64,000 nucleotides of DNA from Fallopia convolvulus (taxonomy: Eukaryota; Streptophyta; Magnoliopsida; Caryophyllales; Polygonaceae), in NCBI GenBank assembly GCA_964016875.1, contig OZ024736.1, positions 42,440,707 through 42,504,706 of the forward strand. The letters are read 5' to 3'. How positions within the stretch are numbered: the first letter of the stretch is position 1; the number at the start of each line of letters is the position of its first letter. Made by a program: the position numbers and the translations under genes. This document shows positions 34,837 through 46,600 of the stretch, piece after piece. A model generated the notes under the pieces. It did not search any database. It saw only the letters and a list, made by a program, of their open reading frames with translations, and was not told the DNA's origin.

Positions 34837-37141
34837 CTAGACGATCGTCGGATTGAATATCTGAGTAGTTGTAGAGTTGGAGGAGCGGCGCCGTTGATTT
34901 TGGTGTTGTAAGTAGTCTTCTAACCTTTAACTTGGTGGCACCTTTGATGGATTTTCGTCTTGTAAGTATTCTAATTTGGTTAATTGCCATCGAAGTGCTA
35001 GGTAGGAGTGATTAATTTAGGTTACTTTGTTTTAGGTCCTTTTAGGGTTTAATTTTGCTTCGTATGGCAATAGTTTGTAGCCATGGCATGTTCTTAATAA
35101 ATATGTTCGTAATAGTAAGTACTGGTTTGGTGGCCTCCTATTTGTTTGTTGTGTGAGATCACCAATTCACCATAGATGCAATCTTGATCGATGATTTCAG
35201 TTTGGATTTAGTTTGTTTTAGTTTGTTTTGGGTTTCAGTTTTCTTTTTACAATATTCCTTTTCTTTATTCTTTGGATATTCCAACGGTTCCCGGTCATTA
35301 CTGTTATAGTGTTATGTGTATTCAAGATTAAAACTTTGATACCAAAAAAAGTCAAAGAGTATATCTTAGGTTGAATCGACTCACGTAGATAGTATCATAG
35401 TAATGTGATTTAAGAATGATAAGAAAATCTGAAATTGTGAAATAAAATCAAGGGCTTGGTAAAATTGATCTTCTTGGATCAATAAAGATAATTAAGGGAT
35501 ACGAAGTACTACATTTAAAAGATGGAGTTTGAAAATAAGATATCATCGTGATCATAATGCTACACCTCTAACAATCGTCGTCATATCTTAGTTCAAGCTT
35601 ATAAGATGTTAGATGAGATTTTCGACTTATTGGGCATGGAATTCTTAATGAAGGACTTCAAATTTCTATGAATTTTTTTTCAAATCTCAGATCCATACTG
35701 GAACGAGTGAACGACCAAATGACCTATACAAAGTTTGATGAACACTCCTTACTCCTCTGTTTGACCTTAGTATGTGGTACGTGAGCATAGTTGTTGTAGA
35801 ATTGCTCACAAATTAACATTCCATTTATAGCCATAGAATATGTGCCCCCGACATGACAATTCAGCGTCGCATTTGCACTCACCAGCAATAAATTAACTTG
35901 AATCCTAATTAATTTCCACACCATCAATTTCTTCTAACGAATGTTCCATGTGTAAATCAAGGTTTTGGTCTTCATTACGCATCTCAAGTCAATTTCATCA
36001 GAATATCACTTTTTTTGGTCTTGAAAGAGTTAGCTGGTCTCCATCCTAACTTTAACTCAAACCCTAACTCAAGATAATACCAAGCTTCGTCTTATACATG
36101 GATGGAAGGATATATCTAGTTATATAGAGTCACACATATATTTTGCAACGAAAGTTACGTAACCAACGAAACAGTATACCAAATAGAAAATAATACAATA
36201 TTCATAGATATGAGATGGAGTACGTTGGGGGTTGAGTTAGCTTGTAAGATGGACTACGTACGTAGTGTACCCAATATGTATGTGTATATATCATACTACT
36301 TTTTTTTTTTTGGGTCGAATATAATACTATAAAGGGGACGCAAGCAAAATGAGCAGAGCGTACATAATGAAGGATGAAGGATGAAAGTGCAGCAAAGAAA
36401 GGGTCCCTTTGTCTCATCATCTTCCCTTTCCTTTCACGACTTCTCTCTCAGTTCTGAGTTCTGACCCACCCTCCAGATAGGGACTCTCATCCCACCACTC
36501 TGTATCCTGTAACATTTATATAGAAGTAAAACAAAACCACCCGTTTCTAATTCTCATTCTATCTAAATTAATTTTATTAATACATGAACATACGTGTTTG
36601 TCAAGACATACTCAACTGTTTTGATCAAAGGCGAGAGAGTTGGACCGTGAACTCATGCCTGGCTAATGGCTATGCCTGTCTAGCTAGAACACCACCTCAA
36701 AACTCAAAAGAATAGTTTTATATTAATAATTAATAGACCATTGACCCACTGAGTATTGATTTCAAGTAAGAGTTAATATATAAAAATAAAGTTACGTTAA
36801 AAAGTACTTATTCTTTTTTATTACATAACTAATGTGTCAAAGTCTTAACACTAGATAGCATATCAATAATGTACATTTTCTTTCTCACGAGGAAATTAAA
36901 GATCCAGACGTAGGCATAAAGTGTCGAACTGGACGAGGGCCCAGCCCACCCAAAAAAAAAAAATTAAAGATATTTGAGAAAAAAGAAAAGCAAGAGAGAG
37001 AAATTACATAATCCCAATTCCTACACGAAAGTTGTCCCACCTATATAGACCTAACTCGATGGATCTCCTCCACTCGTGTTACACTAGCTCTAAAATCTCA
37101 ACGTCTCCTCCGAATTAAACAAAGCAAAAGAAAAAAAGAAA
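34837..37141. other. Intergenic region
   Basis: About 2.3 kb without a supported gene or repeat. The last 150 bp are a CT/A-rich leader to the ovate-family ATG at 37142. Confidence 0.5.
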
Positions 37142-37657
37142 ATGGCAGCCACCAACACCAACACCAAAAAAGCTAAAACCCTCCTCCGCCTCAAAAGCCT
37201 CCTCTCCACCACCTCCGCCACCCTCAGCTGCGGCGGCTGCGGCTCCCGCCGCCTCAAACTCCCCGACGTCCACCACCCCCTCCCCAAACCCGATCCCTCT
37301 CCCTCCTCCGATCCCCCGCCCTCCCGAGATCCGGCCTACGATCCCGACGCCCGGCCGCCGCCGAGGCCGTCCAATTGCTCTTCCAGGCTCGCCGAGACGT
37401 TCGCCGTCGTCAAGGACTCCGACGATCCGTACCTGGATTTCAAGCACTCCATGCTCCAGATGATCTTCGAGAAGGAGATCTTCGACAAACGAGATCTGCA
37501 GGAGCTCCTCGCCTGCTTTCTCCGGCTCAACTCTCCGTGTCATCACGACGCCATCATCCGCGCTTTCTCCGAGATCTGGAAAGCCGTTATGTCTCCTCCG
37601 CCGGAAATCGGGGAGGTTAGGTGTTCGACAAAATTCCCCAAAGAAGAAGACGGTTAG
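37142..37657 (+). CDS. Ovate family protein (OFP), 171 aa, single exon
   Basis: The C-terminal half is an OVATE domain at residues about 88-150, running from VVKDSDDPYLDFKHSMLQMI to IIRAFSEIWKAVM. This domain marks plant-specific transcriptional repressors that bind TALE homeodomain and TRM proteins and influence organ shape and cell-wall formation. The N-terminal part is low-complexity, rich in Pro, Asp and Ser, with a basic start (KKAKTLLRLKSLL). Coding GC is much higher than in the surroundings. The ATG at 37142 follows AAGAAA, a good plant context; the stop TAG is at 37655-37657. The small size fits the OFP6/OFP8-like group. No intron is needed, as usual for OFPs. Confidence 0.93.
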   Translation: MAATNTNTKKAKTLLRLKSLLSTTSATLSCGGCGSRRLKLPDVHHPLPKPDPSPSSDPPPSRDPAYDPDARPPPRPSNCSSRLAETFAVVKDSDDPYLDFKHSMLQMIFEKEIFDKRDLQELLACFLRLNSPCHHDAIIRAFSEIWKAVMSPPPEIGEVRCSTKFPKEEDG

Positions 37658-39492
37658 TTTTTTTTTTTTGGTTGCGAGTACTTGTCAATGGCGTGACCAC
37701 CATCTAACCCCCTCGTCGCCCATGTGATCACATTGATTGATTTGTGAATTGATCGCCCCCATCCCAACTAAAACAGGGGTGCAAATTTGGCCCTGCATTT
37801 AATTTCTACATATTGTAAGCTAAAGCTATATATATACATGTAAAGGAAGGAGGAGTACATTTAATTATCACTAAGATTGTATCCATCATGATCATGTGAT
37901 TTGAATCAACATTTATTACTAAATTATCGGCGATTTCAAACTGTAAGTACAAGTTAGGGTTTTCCCTCATGAAAAGTCTCTTTCCTTTTCGATTGTTGGG
38001 AGAAATTTCTTTTCTAAAGTCAATTGATCCGTAGTAAACTATATGATTGATCCATATCACTCTATGTACAAAATGAAGAGCAAAAAAGGAAGGTTTATGT
38101 TGATTATTCTTATGAAAAAAATACACGTAATGAGTATAAGTTTGATTCAATAATTCTTTTAGATCGAAGGAAAGAGTATTTTTCATTTGAAAGTTATGGA
38201 GAACTTGTGTTGTACACTTGTACTCTCCTACCTACTACAGTATATAAGAGTACTAATTAATTTTTTCCTCACTTAGGATGCAAGTCCTCCGAGTGTTCCA
38301 ATAACTAACAGTGCGTTTCAATGGTGTTGAAAATTCAAACTGGAGAAGAGGCATTATTATCTCATGTCCTTTTTAACAGGTTTTAATATGTTTGATGCTT
38401 GAACCTAACTATATAAATCAATAATGTATGTTATCTGTTAAGCGGCCCTTAACCCACTAAGCTACAACTACCAGTAAATTATGATTTAATGTGTATAATA
38501 TGTTTGACTATGGAATGGTCTTGTTGTGACCAGGTGGTGCCAAATTACTCTTTTGTCAATTTCTAATCTTAATTTCAGTATTGAAAACTTCCTAATTTGG
38601 ACTTATAGATCATGTTGACAATTAAGGCCGTAATGATTAATTTTGGCATCTAGTTATCTCAATTTGTATTTAAATGTACCAAATGACTAATCATTTGAAA
38701 ACTTCCTAATCATGATTTGTGCTGGAGGATAGAGCATATAGACACAAGTTCAATCATGCTCAACCCAGTTTATATGGTAGGACAAGATTAATCTATAGGG
38801 ATTCACATTTGAAAGTTATTGAAAACTTTTCGTTTAATAATCCCTAGTAGAAAATCTTTAGAGGTCAACACTCATTTATTCGTATCAGAGCGCTTAAAAT
38901 TTTGTTTTTTCAAAAAGAACATTAATTTTCAAAAAGAACATATATTTTCCGATCAGAGTCCATGATATAGATCACGTAGTGTATCTTCTCATATGCATGG
39001 CCTCTGGCGTTCTTAATTCCAAATCTCCAATGGAAAATTAGCACAATACAAAATCTGTTGATAATTTTGTCCCGTAGCAGCCCATTTTAAACTTGCACAA
39101 GCAATCTCGACGAAGCATTAATTTATACGATTTATGTTACAAGTTGGCAGTTGGCTTTGTGATTCTCAAATGACGTATCGAAACTTTTTTTATACATACC
39201 ACCGACGTTGGGCCCTTCAAGTAGACTACATTTTGAGGCTAGGCCCAAAAACTACTCTAATCCAGGCCCAATCTCTTCTCCCACTCAAGATCGGCTACAT
39301 AATTGTCCTATCCCTTCATACCATTTCATATAGAGCAATAATAGTACACACAATTTGGAATGTACTACTTGAAATCAGATTTCAGCATGATCCAAATTTG
39401 TTATGTACTACATTTTGAAAGCCTTTCTCATTTGACATTTCCTTACAACCAAACACTCGCAAACAAATTTAACACCAAGGGCGTTGGATCGA
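37658..39492. other. Intergenic region
   Basis: About 1.8 kb between two convergent genes. It holds AT-rich sequence with no supported gene, RNA or transposon. Confidence 0.5.
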
Positions 39493-41345
39493 TCAGGGAA
39501 CAGCAACCGCGGGACAAGGGCATAAGCCAGTTTTCCAAGGGCTTCCCAAGACGACGAACACCATAGCCACCAATCCCGCTACTATCATCACCACGTACAA
39601 CAGATTCGCTTGCTTCCCGTACTTCATGGACACCTTCATTCCCAACACACACTGACCTTCTTTCTTCGCTTTACGGAGCTTCTCCCTCGGCTTCTTCAGC
39701 CTTATTCTCCTATTCGCCGTTCCTTGCGAATTGTTTGTATGTGGCGTGAACGGACGCATCGTGCCCCCGTGTTGCTGCAACCCCGAGGAGGTCGTATTAG
39801 TCCTCGCACGTAACCCAGATTCGTCCAGCTCGATTATGTTGTCCTTCAAAATGTCTGCAAAGCAGTCGTCTTCGATGTTACCATTACTACCCTGAAAGAA
39901 CAAAATCAGATGTATATCCAAATCTAATTGGTCCACCTAGATGATTTATAATGTCCCACCTTGATGATCGTAATGAAAAGAACCTTAACAAGAAGAGCTT
40001 TGACCTACCTCGTAATGTGATTGGTGGACCTTGGGTTGGCTGGAGGACTCGGGTTCCTGGAACCCTTCGTCTCGCAACTTGAGGCCCGACACAGAAGCGT
40101 GATTGTTTTGTTCGACAGAGTGAGATTCATTGCTGCTTGTGCACTTCTTTGAGTCACATTGAAGTGATTGAACCACCTTCTCTGTTGACATCCTACTCGG
40201 GTCCCAACCGGATCCTGAGGATGCACCGTCTGCTTCGAGTAATGACGGATTTGAGCACCCTACATCCCAACTCAAGCTATGGGGGGAATCATTCTTTTTC
40301 CTAAGGCGACAAATTACCAACGAATCCTACACAATAAAGAGTCATGATCTAAGAATTTGGTAATGTGATATTTAGCGGAAATGGGTTGGTTTTGTTAGTG
40401 GTTTTACCTGAGGGTTACCTACAAGGCAATACTCGTGCATGATCCACTCGGTTCGCTCGCCTTTAGGGGCGCGCCCTATGTGGAACACCAATGTTCTTTT
40501 TGTACCAATGACTTCTGAACCGGATTTGACGCCTCGCTCCTTTCCGGTCGCCTTCCAGTAACCGGTTTCGGTTGCTCTCTTACTCTGTGAGCCGTTTGGG
40601 TATTTCTTTCCGCGGGGTGAAAAGAAGAACCACTCGTGATCCGACTTTATGATTGACTTGGCTGATCAAAGAGCAAGAAAAAAATGTTTCATGGATCAAT
40701 CTTCAATTTGACTTCAAATGTGTGAAACTAAAACTTAAAAAAAATCTAGCTGATAATAAGCATATAAAAAAAAAGTATAGAGCTAATGACATCAGCACAA
40801 ATGATGTAGCAAATCTGCCCTCAAGGTAAGCCTTAAATATACACCAGCCTCTAATTATCTAGGGCTTATAAGATTGCATATGAGCGTTGTGCAATTTGGA
40901 TTCAGCTAAAAAAGATTGCTCTGTTCTGAGAACAGAGCAAAAATAGCTGTGCTCGTTGAATTGAGAAGCTAACTTTTGTGTTTCAATATTCATCAGATCA
41001 ATCAATAAAAAAGTACCCTCTCGAATTTGAGTTCACTAACAAATAAGCATCTACAATTTCCATGAAACACAAGCAGATCATTGGGAGCCAACTTCCTATA
41101 TCTTGTCACAAAATAAAAAAAAAATTAAAAAGAAAAGAAAGAAAAGAGGGGGAGAAACCTGGAAGATCCCAAGGCTCGTGTTTACAGATGTCAACCTCGT
41201 TAACAACCTCAACGCACTGATTAAAGCCATCGACCTTCTTCTTCAGGTAGAAGAGTATAAGTTCTTCGTCGGTGGGGCTGAATCTGAATCCCGGAAACAT
41301 AGACGAAGCCGCTATCGATATCTCAGCCTCCTTCGATATCCCCAT
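39493..41345 (-). CDS. Membrane-anchored NAC transcription factor (NTL8/ANAC089-like)
   Basis: Four coding exons on the minus strand: 41345-41159, 40661-40408, 40326-40009 and 39891-39493, giving 385 residues in frame. The NAC domain spans about 16-147 with FPGFRFSPTDEELILFYL, EPWDLP, GYWKATGKER and KRTLVFHIGRAPKGERTEW, motifs shared with the ANAC040/060/089 group. A hydrophobic helix near residues 350-369 (LLYVVMIVAGLVAMVFVVLG) is followed by only 16 residues, so the protein is probably tail-anchored. As in other NTL factors, release by proteolysis would let it enter the nucleus. Start chosen at MGISKEAE because family members begin close before the NAC domain; an upstream in-frame ATG at 41501 is less likely. 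Family and topology are well supported; the subgroup is an inference. Confidence 0.93.
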
Positions 41346-42118
41346 CTTCGAGCTCGATCTCTCTCCGCTTCTAAAGTCTTTTCCTTTCTTAGGTTTTCTT
41401 CGAGATCGATCGATCGATCGGAGCGGAAAAAGGATGGGACGATGAAACTTGGGGAACAAGCAGGGAATCAAGAAAGAATTTATCTTACGGCTTCCACCCA
41501 CACTTTTGCTTTTGCGACTAACGATTCTCCGTGTGCGTCAAAAGGCAGCCAGAAGAAAGTTAGGGATTTTGCTTTTTTAGGGTTGTTAAAAACTGGAAAA
41601 ATGCAAGCAAGGATCTTTACACACTATTCTGTCTGTGCGAGTGTCTTGTACCTTGAGTGTGGTTTATATATTTATACGAAAGTGGAAGAGTTACACGTGG
41701 GGATGACGAGGACGGAGAAAGAGACACGTGGTGGCGCAGGAGGCGGTAAGCTTGGTGGCTGTCAAATCCCTCCAAACCGTCTAATTACGACGACGACGAT
41801 ATTGGCAAGTGCTCGGGAAAGTTGGCTGATTTGGGTTGTTTTTAGGCGGAACCAGTCTTTTTTGGCTTAAGCCATTGGGTAAAGGCACTTTCCAGAAGTG
41901 GAATCTTCTAGTTCTAGACAACATGGAACTTCTCAACTTCGTTGTGATATAAGGCCTGCAGGAAAGATTGCAGCATTCTCTAATCTCTGTCACAAATGGG
42001 CGATTTTGGATTTTTTTCATTTACTCAGGATAGTATTTTAGTGTGAAACAATAAAAAAAATAGAAAACGTAAAATTGATGGTGATGATCTTATTATTATA
42101 TACTCCGTATTATTATAG
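41346..42118. other. NAC upstream region
   Basis: Promoter and 5' leader of the NAC gene. A GATCGATCGATC tract is at 41404-41417. ACACGTGG-type G-box/ABRE-like cores occur at 41694-41700 and 41731-41737, compatible with stress or abscisic-acid control, but this is only motif matching. Confidence 0.45.
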
Positions 42119-42127
42119 TTAAAAAAA

Positions 42128-43293
42128 GAGCAATTGACCGAAAACCACCTTTATAATACGGCGTATTGTAGAAAACCAACCATTAAAATGATAATTACTA
42201 CAAACCACCCTTATTTGTTTTTCTGTTACAAATCAACCATTCATACCTAAATATCTGTTTACTCTCCGTTAACGCGCGTCAAACTTCTTCTTCTTTTAAA
42301 AAATAATATTAAAAAATGAATTTATGAAAGGATAAAGGAAAGATAAATTTCAATGACCAAAATAAACAGATTTTTAGAAAGGGAAAGTTTACTGTTGACA
42401 CAAGACACCACCGACGGACTGCCAAGCACCGCCATACCTAAGAGTTTTATTCACCAACACCACACATATATACGAGCAAAACTTGACAATTTTGCATAAA
42501 TTGCAATAAAATTTAACAAAATTAATCATGAGAATGATAAATTAGCATATCAATATAAACGGTTCAAGTCTTACATACACCAAAATCAAGTTTTTTATTC
42601 AATTTAATTTTAGGGTTTCAACGAATTTTTCAAATCAATTGAAATCATCACTCAAACTTGGTTTAATATGCAAACAACAATCCATAATTCATCTTTAATT
42701 TCTAAAATTTGCACTAGAAAATTCAATGTCACCTAGTATGGGTCAAAGACCTTCAAAATTTTCAGAAATTGGGCTAAAGGTGAAGGTTCAGTGAAGGGAA
42801 GTCGGCGGCAAGTTGTGCATCAATCCTCCGTCCATTGTCATTCACAGTGCAACCACCACGAGGAGGACGCCAAAGGACGAGCGATGTGTCGCCGGGGCTT
42901 ACCACTTTCGCGGCCACTAGCCGACCACCGCTTCACCACCACTATGCCTAAGAGCTTCGACACCATCTTTGACCACAAAGGAGAAATTCAGATCTTGTGG
43001 GAAGATGAAGAAAAAAGATATCCAGATCTGGTGGTATGGGGAAGACGAATTGATTTTTTTGTTTTTACCTCTCGTTCAATAAATTGGAAATAAGAAAATA
43101 AAGAAATAAAAAACAAGGGTTTCCACTTTCCACATTGATTAACGCGCACTAACGGAGATTATACGAAAAGTTGAGTGTGAGTGGTTGATTTATAACAGAG
43201 GAGTTAATAAGGGTGGTTTTAGATAATTTTTATTTTAATGGGTGGTTTTTAACAATATGACGTGTCATAAGGGTGATTTTCGGTTAATCGCCC
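42128..43293. mobile_element. Mutator-like non-autonomous element, 1,166 bp
   Basis: Long terminal inverted repeats of about 160 bp match at roughly three bases in four. The left reads GAGCAATTGACCGAAAACCACC and the right, inverted, GGGCGATTAACCGAAAATCACC. A perfect 9-bp duplication TTAAAAAAA at 42119-42127 and 43294-43302 flanks it. Long TIRs with a 9-bp duplication identify a Mutator-like element. No transposase is present. A GC-rich interior segment (about 42783-43030) differs from the AT-rich TIRs and might be captured host sequence. Confidence 0.88.
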
Positions 43294-43426
43294 TTAAAAA
43301 AATGTGGAGTTCTCCTTGATAAATTTAGATGGTAAGAATTGGTAGCCACTTAATCATATATTTAGAATTTTGAATTTCTATCTACAAAAATATATTTGAG
43401 GCTAATCCTTAACTAACAAAAGATAA

Positions 43427-43826
43427 TATAGAGTCACGCTCAGGTGGGTATAATTTATAGGGTGAAAAATGTGAGCATTTTTCGATCGTCAGATTAAATA
43501 TATGTACGGTCATGATTAAAATAAAATAATTTAGAAAGAAATGGGTACGGGTTAGTTTTGATAGCACGGAATGTAATTATGGTAAAAAAATTTAGAAAGT
43601 CAAAACTACCCCTCATCCAAAAAAACACAACCCTCACACTCTTCACCATCTTCAAACTTCTTCTTTTGGGCGAAACGTTGCGAACGATAATCTCCTCACC
43701 ATCTTCAAACTTGTTGGAGAAATCTACCAAGATCTTGATAGATCTCTTGCACTCTGGCTCAATCAAAAGTACTCAATATATTATAATGCATTTCCACCCC
43801 AAAAAATGAATTTTAATGAAAGTACT

Positions 43827-43860
<34 letters not shown>
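43427..43860. repeat. Partial copy of the TIR element to its right, and (AT)n microsatellite
   Basis: The stretch starting ATATAGAGTCACGCTCAG at 43427 resembles the left end of the larger element at 43857, with matching GTGAGCA and GGCGGATTA-like segments. A 16-bp phrase AAGTACTCAATATAT is duplicated at about 43766 and 43820. A microsatellite (AT)n fills 43832-43858. Confidence 0.5.
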
Positions 43861-43863
<3 letters not shown>

Positions 43864-44677
43864 AGTTACGCTCGGATGCATATTAATGCTACAATAAAAA
43901 TTGTGAGCAATTTTAGAGCGGCGGATTACACACGGACGATCAAGATTATAACATTAATATTCAATAAAAAGAAAAAAAATGGGGGCTGATTTATTTGGAT
44001 GACACGGAAGGTAATTATAGTGTGATTTCACGCGTGAGACAAAAATATCCTCAATTTAAAAAATGAACAATTAACGCTTTTTTAGTTCTTTTGACTCTTC
44101 TTCTCCTTGACACAAATCTTCCCTCCACCCCCAAACGATGTACAAAGTTCGAAATTCGCTCATACCGCTAATAAAAAAACGCAAATAGATCCACAACCCT
44201 CTAACTCACTCAAATCGGCGATTGTACATAAATTCTATGGAGAAACAAACACAAGTAGGTATGTATAAACTTATAGGTTCTCTAATGTTTGATTTTGATT
44301 TTCTAGGGTTCTAGGGTATGATTTCGAGAATTGGAAGTGGTTATGGGTTTTTGGGGTGATTTTTTATGGTTTGGTGTGGTGAACTATTATTGCTCACTTT
44401 GTGTTATTTTTCAAGAAAAATGGTTGATTATTGATGTATTGTAATGTTTTGATCTTGTGGTTCATAAATTATCAGAAAAATGGTTAATTTAAAAGTGATA
44501 TTGATTCTTTGATGACATGCTTATGGTATAGAAGGCATGATTGATGATATGTTGCCATTGTTGAAGTTGTTTGTTAAGTCTTCCTACGAGAAATCTCAAT
44601 GTAAGTTTGCATAGATCTTGTTATATTAGTGACAAATGAGAAATGTGCATTTGACACTTGAAAGATTATATATTTGG

Positions 44678-44746
44678 TAGCTTATTAGCTCAAATGACAG
44701 AGTATTGTGCATATGCACATATGTGGTTCAAATCCCACATAGGCTA
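44678..44746 (+). ncRNA. tRNA-like unit 1
   Basis: A 69-nt segment from TAGCTTA to TAGGCTA has an acceptor-like end pairing with one mismatch. It contains an A-box-like TTAGCTCAAATGACAGAG and a canonical T arm with B box GGTTCAAATCCCAC. No credible anticodon can be assigned, so it is a pseudo-tRNA or the head of a tRNA-derived repeat. Confidence 0.5.
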
Positions 44747-44759
44747 ATTCTTGATACGA

Positions 44760-45735
44760 TCATGTTTTTTTGTTCATATTGGTTGTTCTTTTGGTTCATG
44801 TCTTTTTAAGGTAAAGTTCATAATATTTCTTCTTATGGTTAATAAATTTTGTTCCATTCTTTTTTGTTTATAAAAATTATTCTTTTGGGTCATGTTTGAA
44901 GAACCTTAGGTTCATCAAAATTCATCTTATGGTTCATATCTTTTAGTTCATGCTAGTTATTACTTTCTTTTGTGATTTTTGGTTCATGGTACTTGTTCTT
45001 TCGGTTCATTTTTTTGAGAGCTAGGTTCATAATAATTCTTATGGTTTATGTCATTTGGTAGCCTATTAGCTCAAATGATAGAACAATGTGCATGCACATA
45101 GTTGTGGGTTCAAATCCCACATAGGCTAACTCTTCATACAGTTTATTTCTTTTGGTTCATGGTAGTTCTTTTTTGGTTCATGTTTTTATATGCTTAGGTT
45201 CATGATAGTTTATCTTACAACTCATGTCTTTTAAGTCGTATCCTAGTTGTTGGTACACGTCTTTTGGTTCATGATATTTGTTCATTTGGTTCATGTTTTA
45301 TAAACACAGGTTCATAATATTTCATCTCACAGTTCATGACTTTTAGTTCATAAAAGTTGGTATATTGGTTCACATCCTTACATGGTTAGGTTCATAACAA
45401 TCGCCAATAAAGTTCATTAAATTTAATTCACAATACTTGTTATTTTGTTTCATGTATTTATGAATGATATTCTATTGGTTCATGTCTTTATACGGCTAAG
45501 TTCATAACAATTGTCAATGAAGTTCATGGTTTAATTTATAATGTTTGTAATTTTTGTCACGTAATCTAGTACATAAACTTATTGTGTGGGTTCACATCGT
45601 TATACAAATAGGTTCATAATAATTATCAATAATATTCATGAAATATAATTCACAATACATGTTACTTGTGTCTTGTATTCTAGTTCATAAATGGTATGTG
45701 TTAATAATTTGGTATGCTAGGTTCATAATTTATGA
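44760..45735. repeat. Degenerate tandem array rich in GGTTCAT
   Basis: About two dozen GTTCAT hexamers occur in under 1 kb. They belong to a degenerate unit of roughly 75-115 bp, in which GGTTCATGTCTTTATA is followed about 20 bases later by TAGGTTCATAATAATT and then by AAGTTCATGA. Unit starts are near 44795, 44887, 45002, 45174, 45289, 45366, 45476 and 45588. The tRNA-like unit at 45059 sits inside it. Confidence 0.7.
45059..45128 (+). ncRNA. tRNA-like unit 2
   Basis: This 70-nt segment has a perfect 7-bp acceptor stem (TAGCCTA/TAGGCTA), an A-box-like TTAGCTCAAATGATAGAA, a T arm GTGGG-TTCAAAT-CCCAC, and a self-complementary middle (ATGTGCATGCACAT) where the anticodon arm should be. It is a diverged copy of the unit at 44678, with the same ATTTGGTAG lead-in. 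Whether it is transcribed is unknown. Confidence 0.55.
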
Positions 45736-46299
45736 ACAATTGGTAAAAAAATGCTCTATACTCTCTTTTTTTGTTTAAAAAAAATGCTCTATACTATAAA
45801 TTAACCAATTGTCCATTTTGTCGAACACATGATAGGTGGCTAGAATAGCATTGATCACTATCCTTTATTTTTAATCAAACACTTGAAATTGTAAAGCAAA
45901 ACATACACAATCTTCATAGGTTTGATTAAAATCAATAAAAAATAGTAAAAAACACACAAAAATATGTAAACCTAAGTACCAAGCTCCAAAATTGAAAAAA
46001 AAAACCAAATGTGAACTTGAAACCATACAAAAGAGATTTGTAGCAAAATTTATGAAGAGAGAACATAAAAAGTTCGGGTCGAAATGAACAAAAAAAAAAG
46101 TAAACCAAATTAGAAGAAGCAAGAGATAACAAGAATAGAGAAGATTCGATCGAAATAGTCAAAAAAAATAAACGATTATGAGGTTGAAGAAGACTCTCTT
46201 GTAGCTTGTGTTCTAGCTTGATAAGTGAAAGAGAAAAACACCCCTCCATTTATAAAACCATTAAAGGACGTTTCTTCATCTTACCCATTAAAAACACTC

Positions 46300-46459
46300 G
46301 ATCGAACGGCTTATAATGGCTCACACATTACACTGTAACGGGATATTGCATCTGATCGTGATCATATATTGCATCTGGTCGGAGTTATAATATATGATCA
46401 CGATCAGATGCAATATCCCGTTACAGTGTAATGTGTGAGCCATTATAAGCCGTTCGATC
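46300..46459. repeat. Perfect 71-bp inverted repeat, 18-nt loop
   Basis: The 71 bases at 46300-46370 are exactly the reverse complement of 46389-46459, compared base by base. The arms start GATCGAACGGC and contain the end of the large TIR element. A transcript would form a long perfect hairpin. Confidence 0.93.
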
Positions 46460-46600
46460 AGGGTAAATTAAAAAAACCACCCTTAAATTATAAGGGTAAA
46501 TTACAGGAGTTATAATATATGATCACGATCGTGATCATATTTTTAACTTTAGCGGCTTATAATTTACCATTAGCCGTTACAGTGTAATGGGTGGTTATAA
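46460..46600. repeat. Rearranged copy of the inverted-repeat end, with 24-bp palindrome
   Basis: ATATGATCACGATCGTGATCATAT at 46517-46540 is a perfect palindrome. GGGTAAATTA occurs at 46461 and 46490, and pieces of the neighbouring arms (GCCGTTACAGTGTAATG) recur near 46573-46589. Confidence 0.7.

Larger units (their letters stand above)
43857..46391. mobile_element. Large terminal-inverted-repeat element, about 2.5 kb
   Basis: The left end (TTATAGAGTTACGCTCGGATGC and the next 55 bp) aligns with the inverted right end (TTATAACTCCGACCAGATGC and the following bases, with a 23-bp internal duplication). Both then share GTGTGAGC and CCGTT/GCGG segments. The interior contains no recognised transposase. 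It carries the GGTTCAT-rich array and two tRNA-like units described separately. A target duplication was not found because the left flank is an (AT)n tract. Class is uncertain; it is Mutator-like by TIR length. Confidence 0.5.

Noticed and set aside
41103..41870. 255-aa plus-strand ORF over the NAC first exon
   Set aside because: It is antisense to the well-supported NAC exon and its promoter, with lysine-rich low-complexity sequence and no domain.
44222..44660. Possible host gene at the left of the large TIR element
   Set aside because: Only short open frames and no splice-consistent coding signal; treated as element interior.
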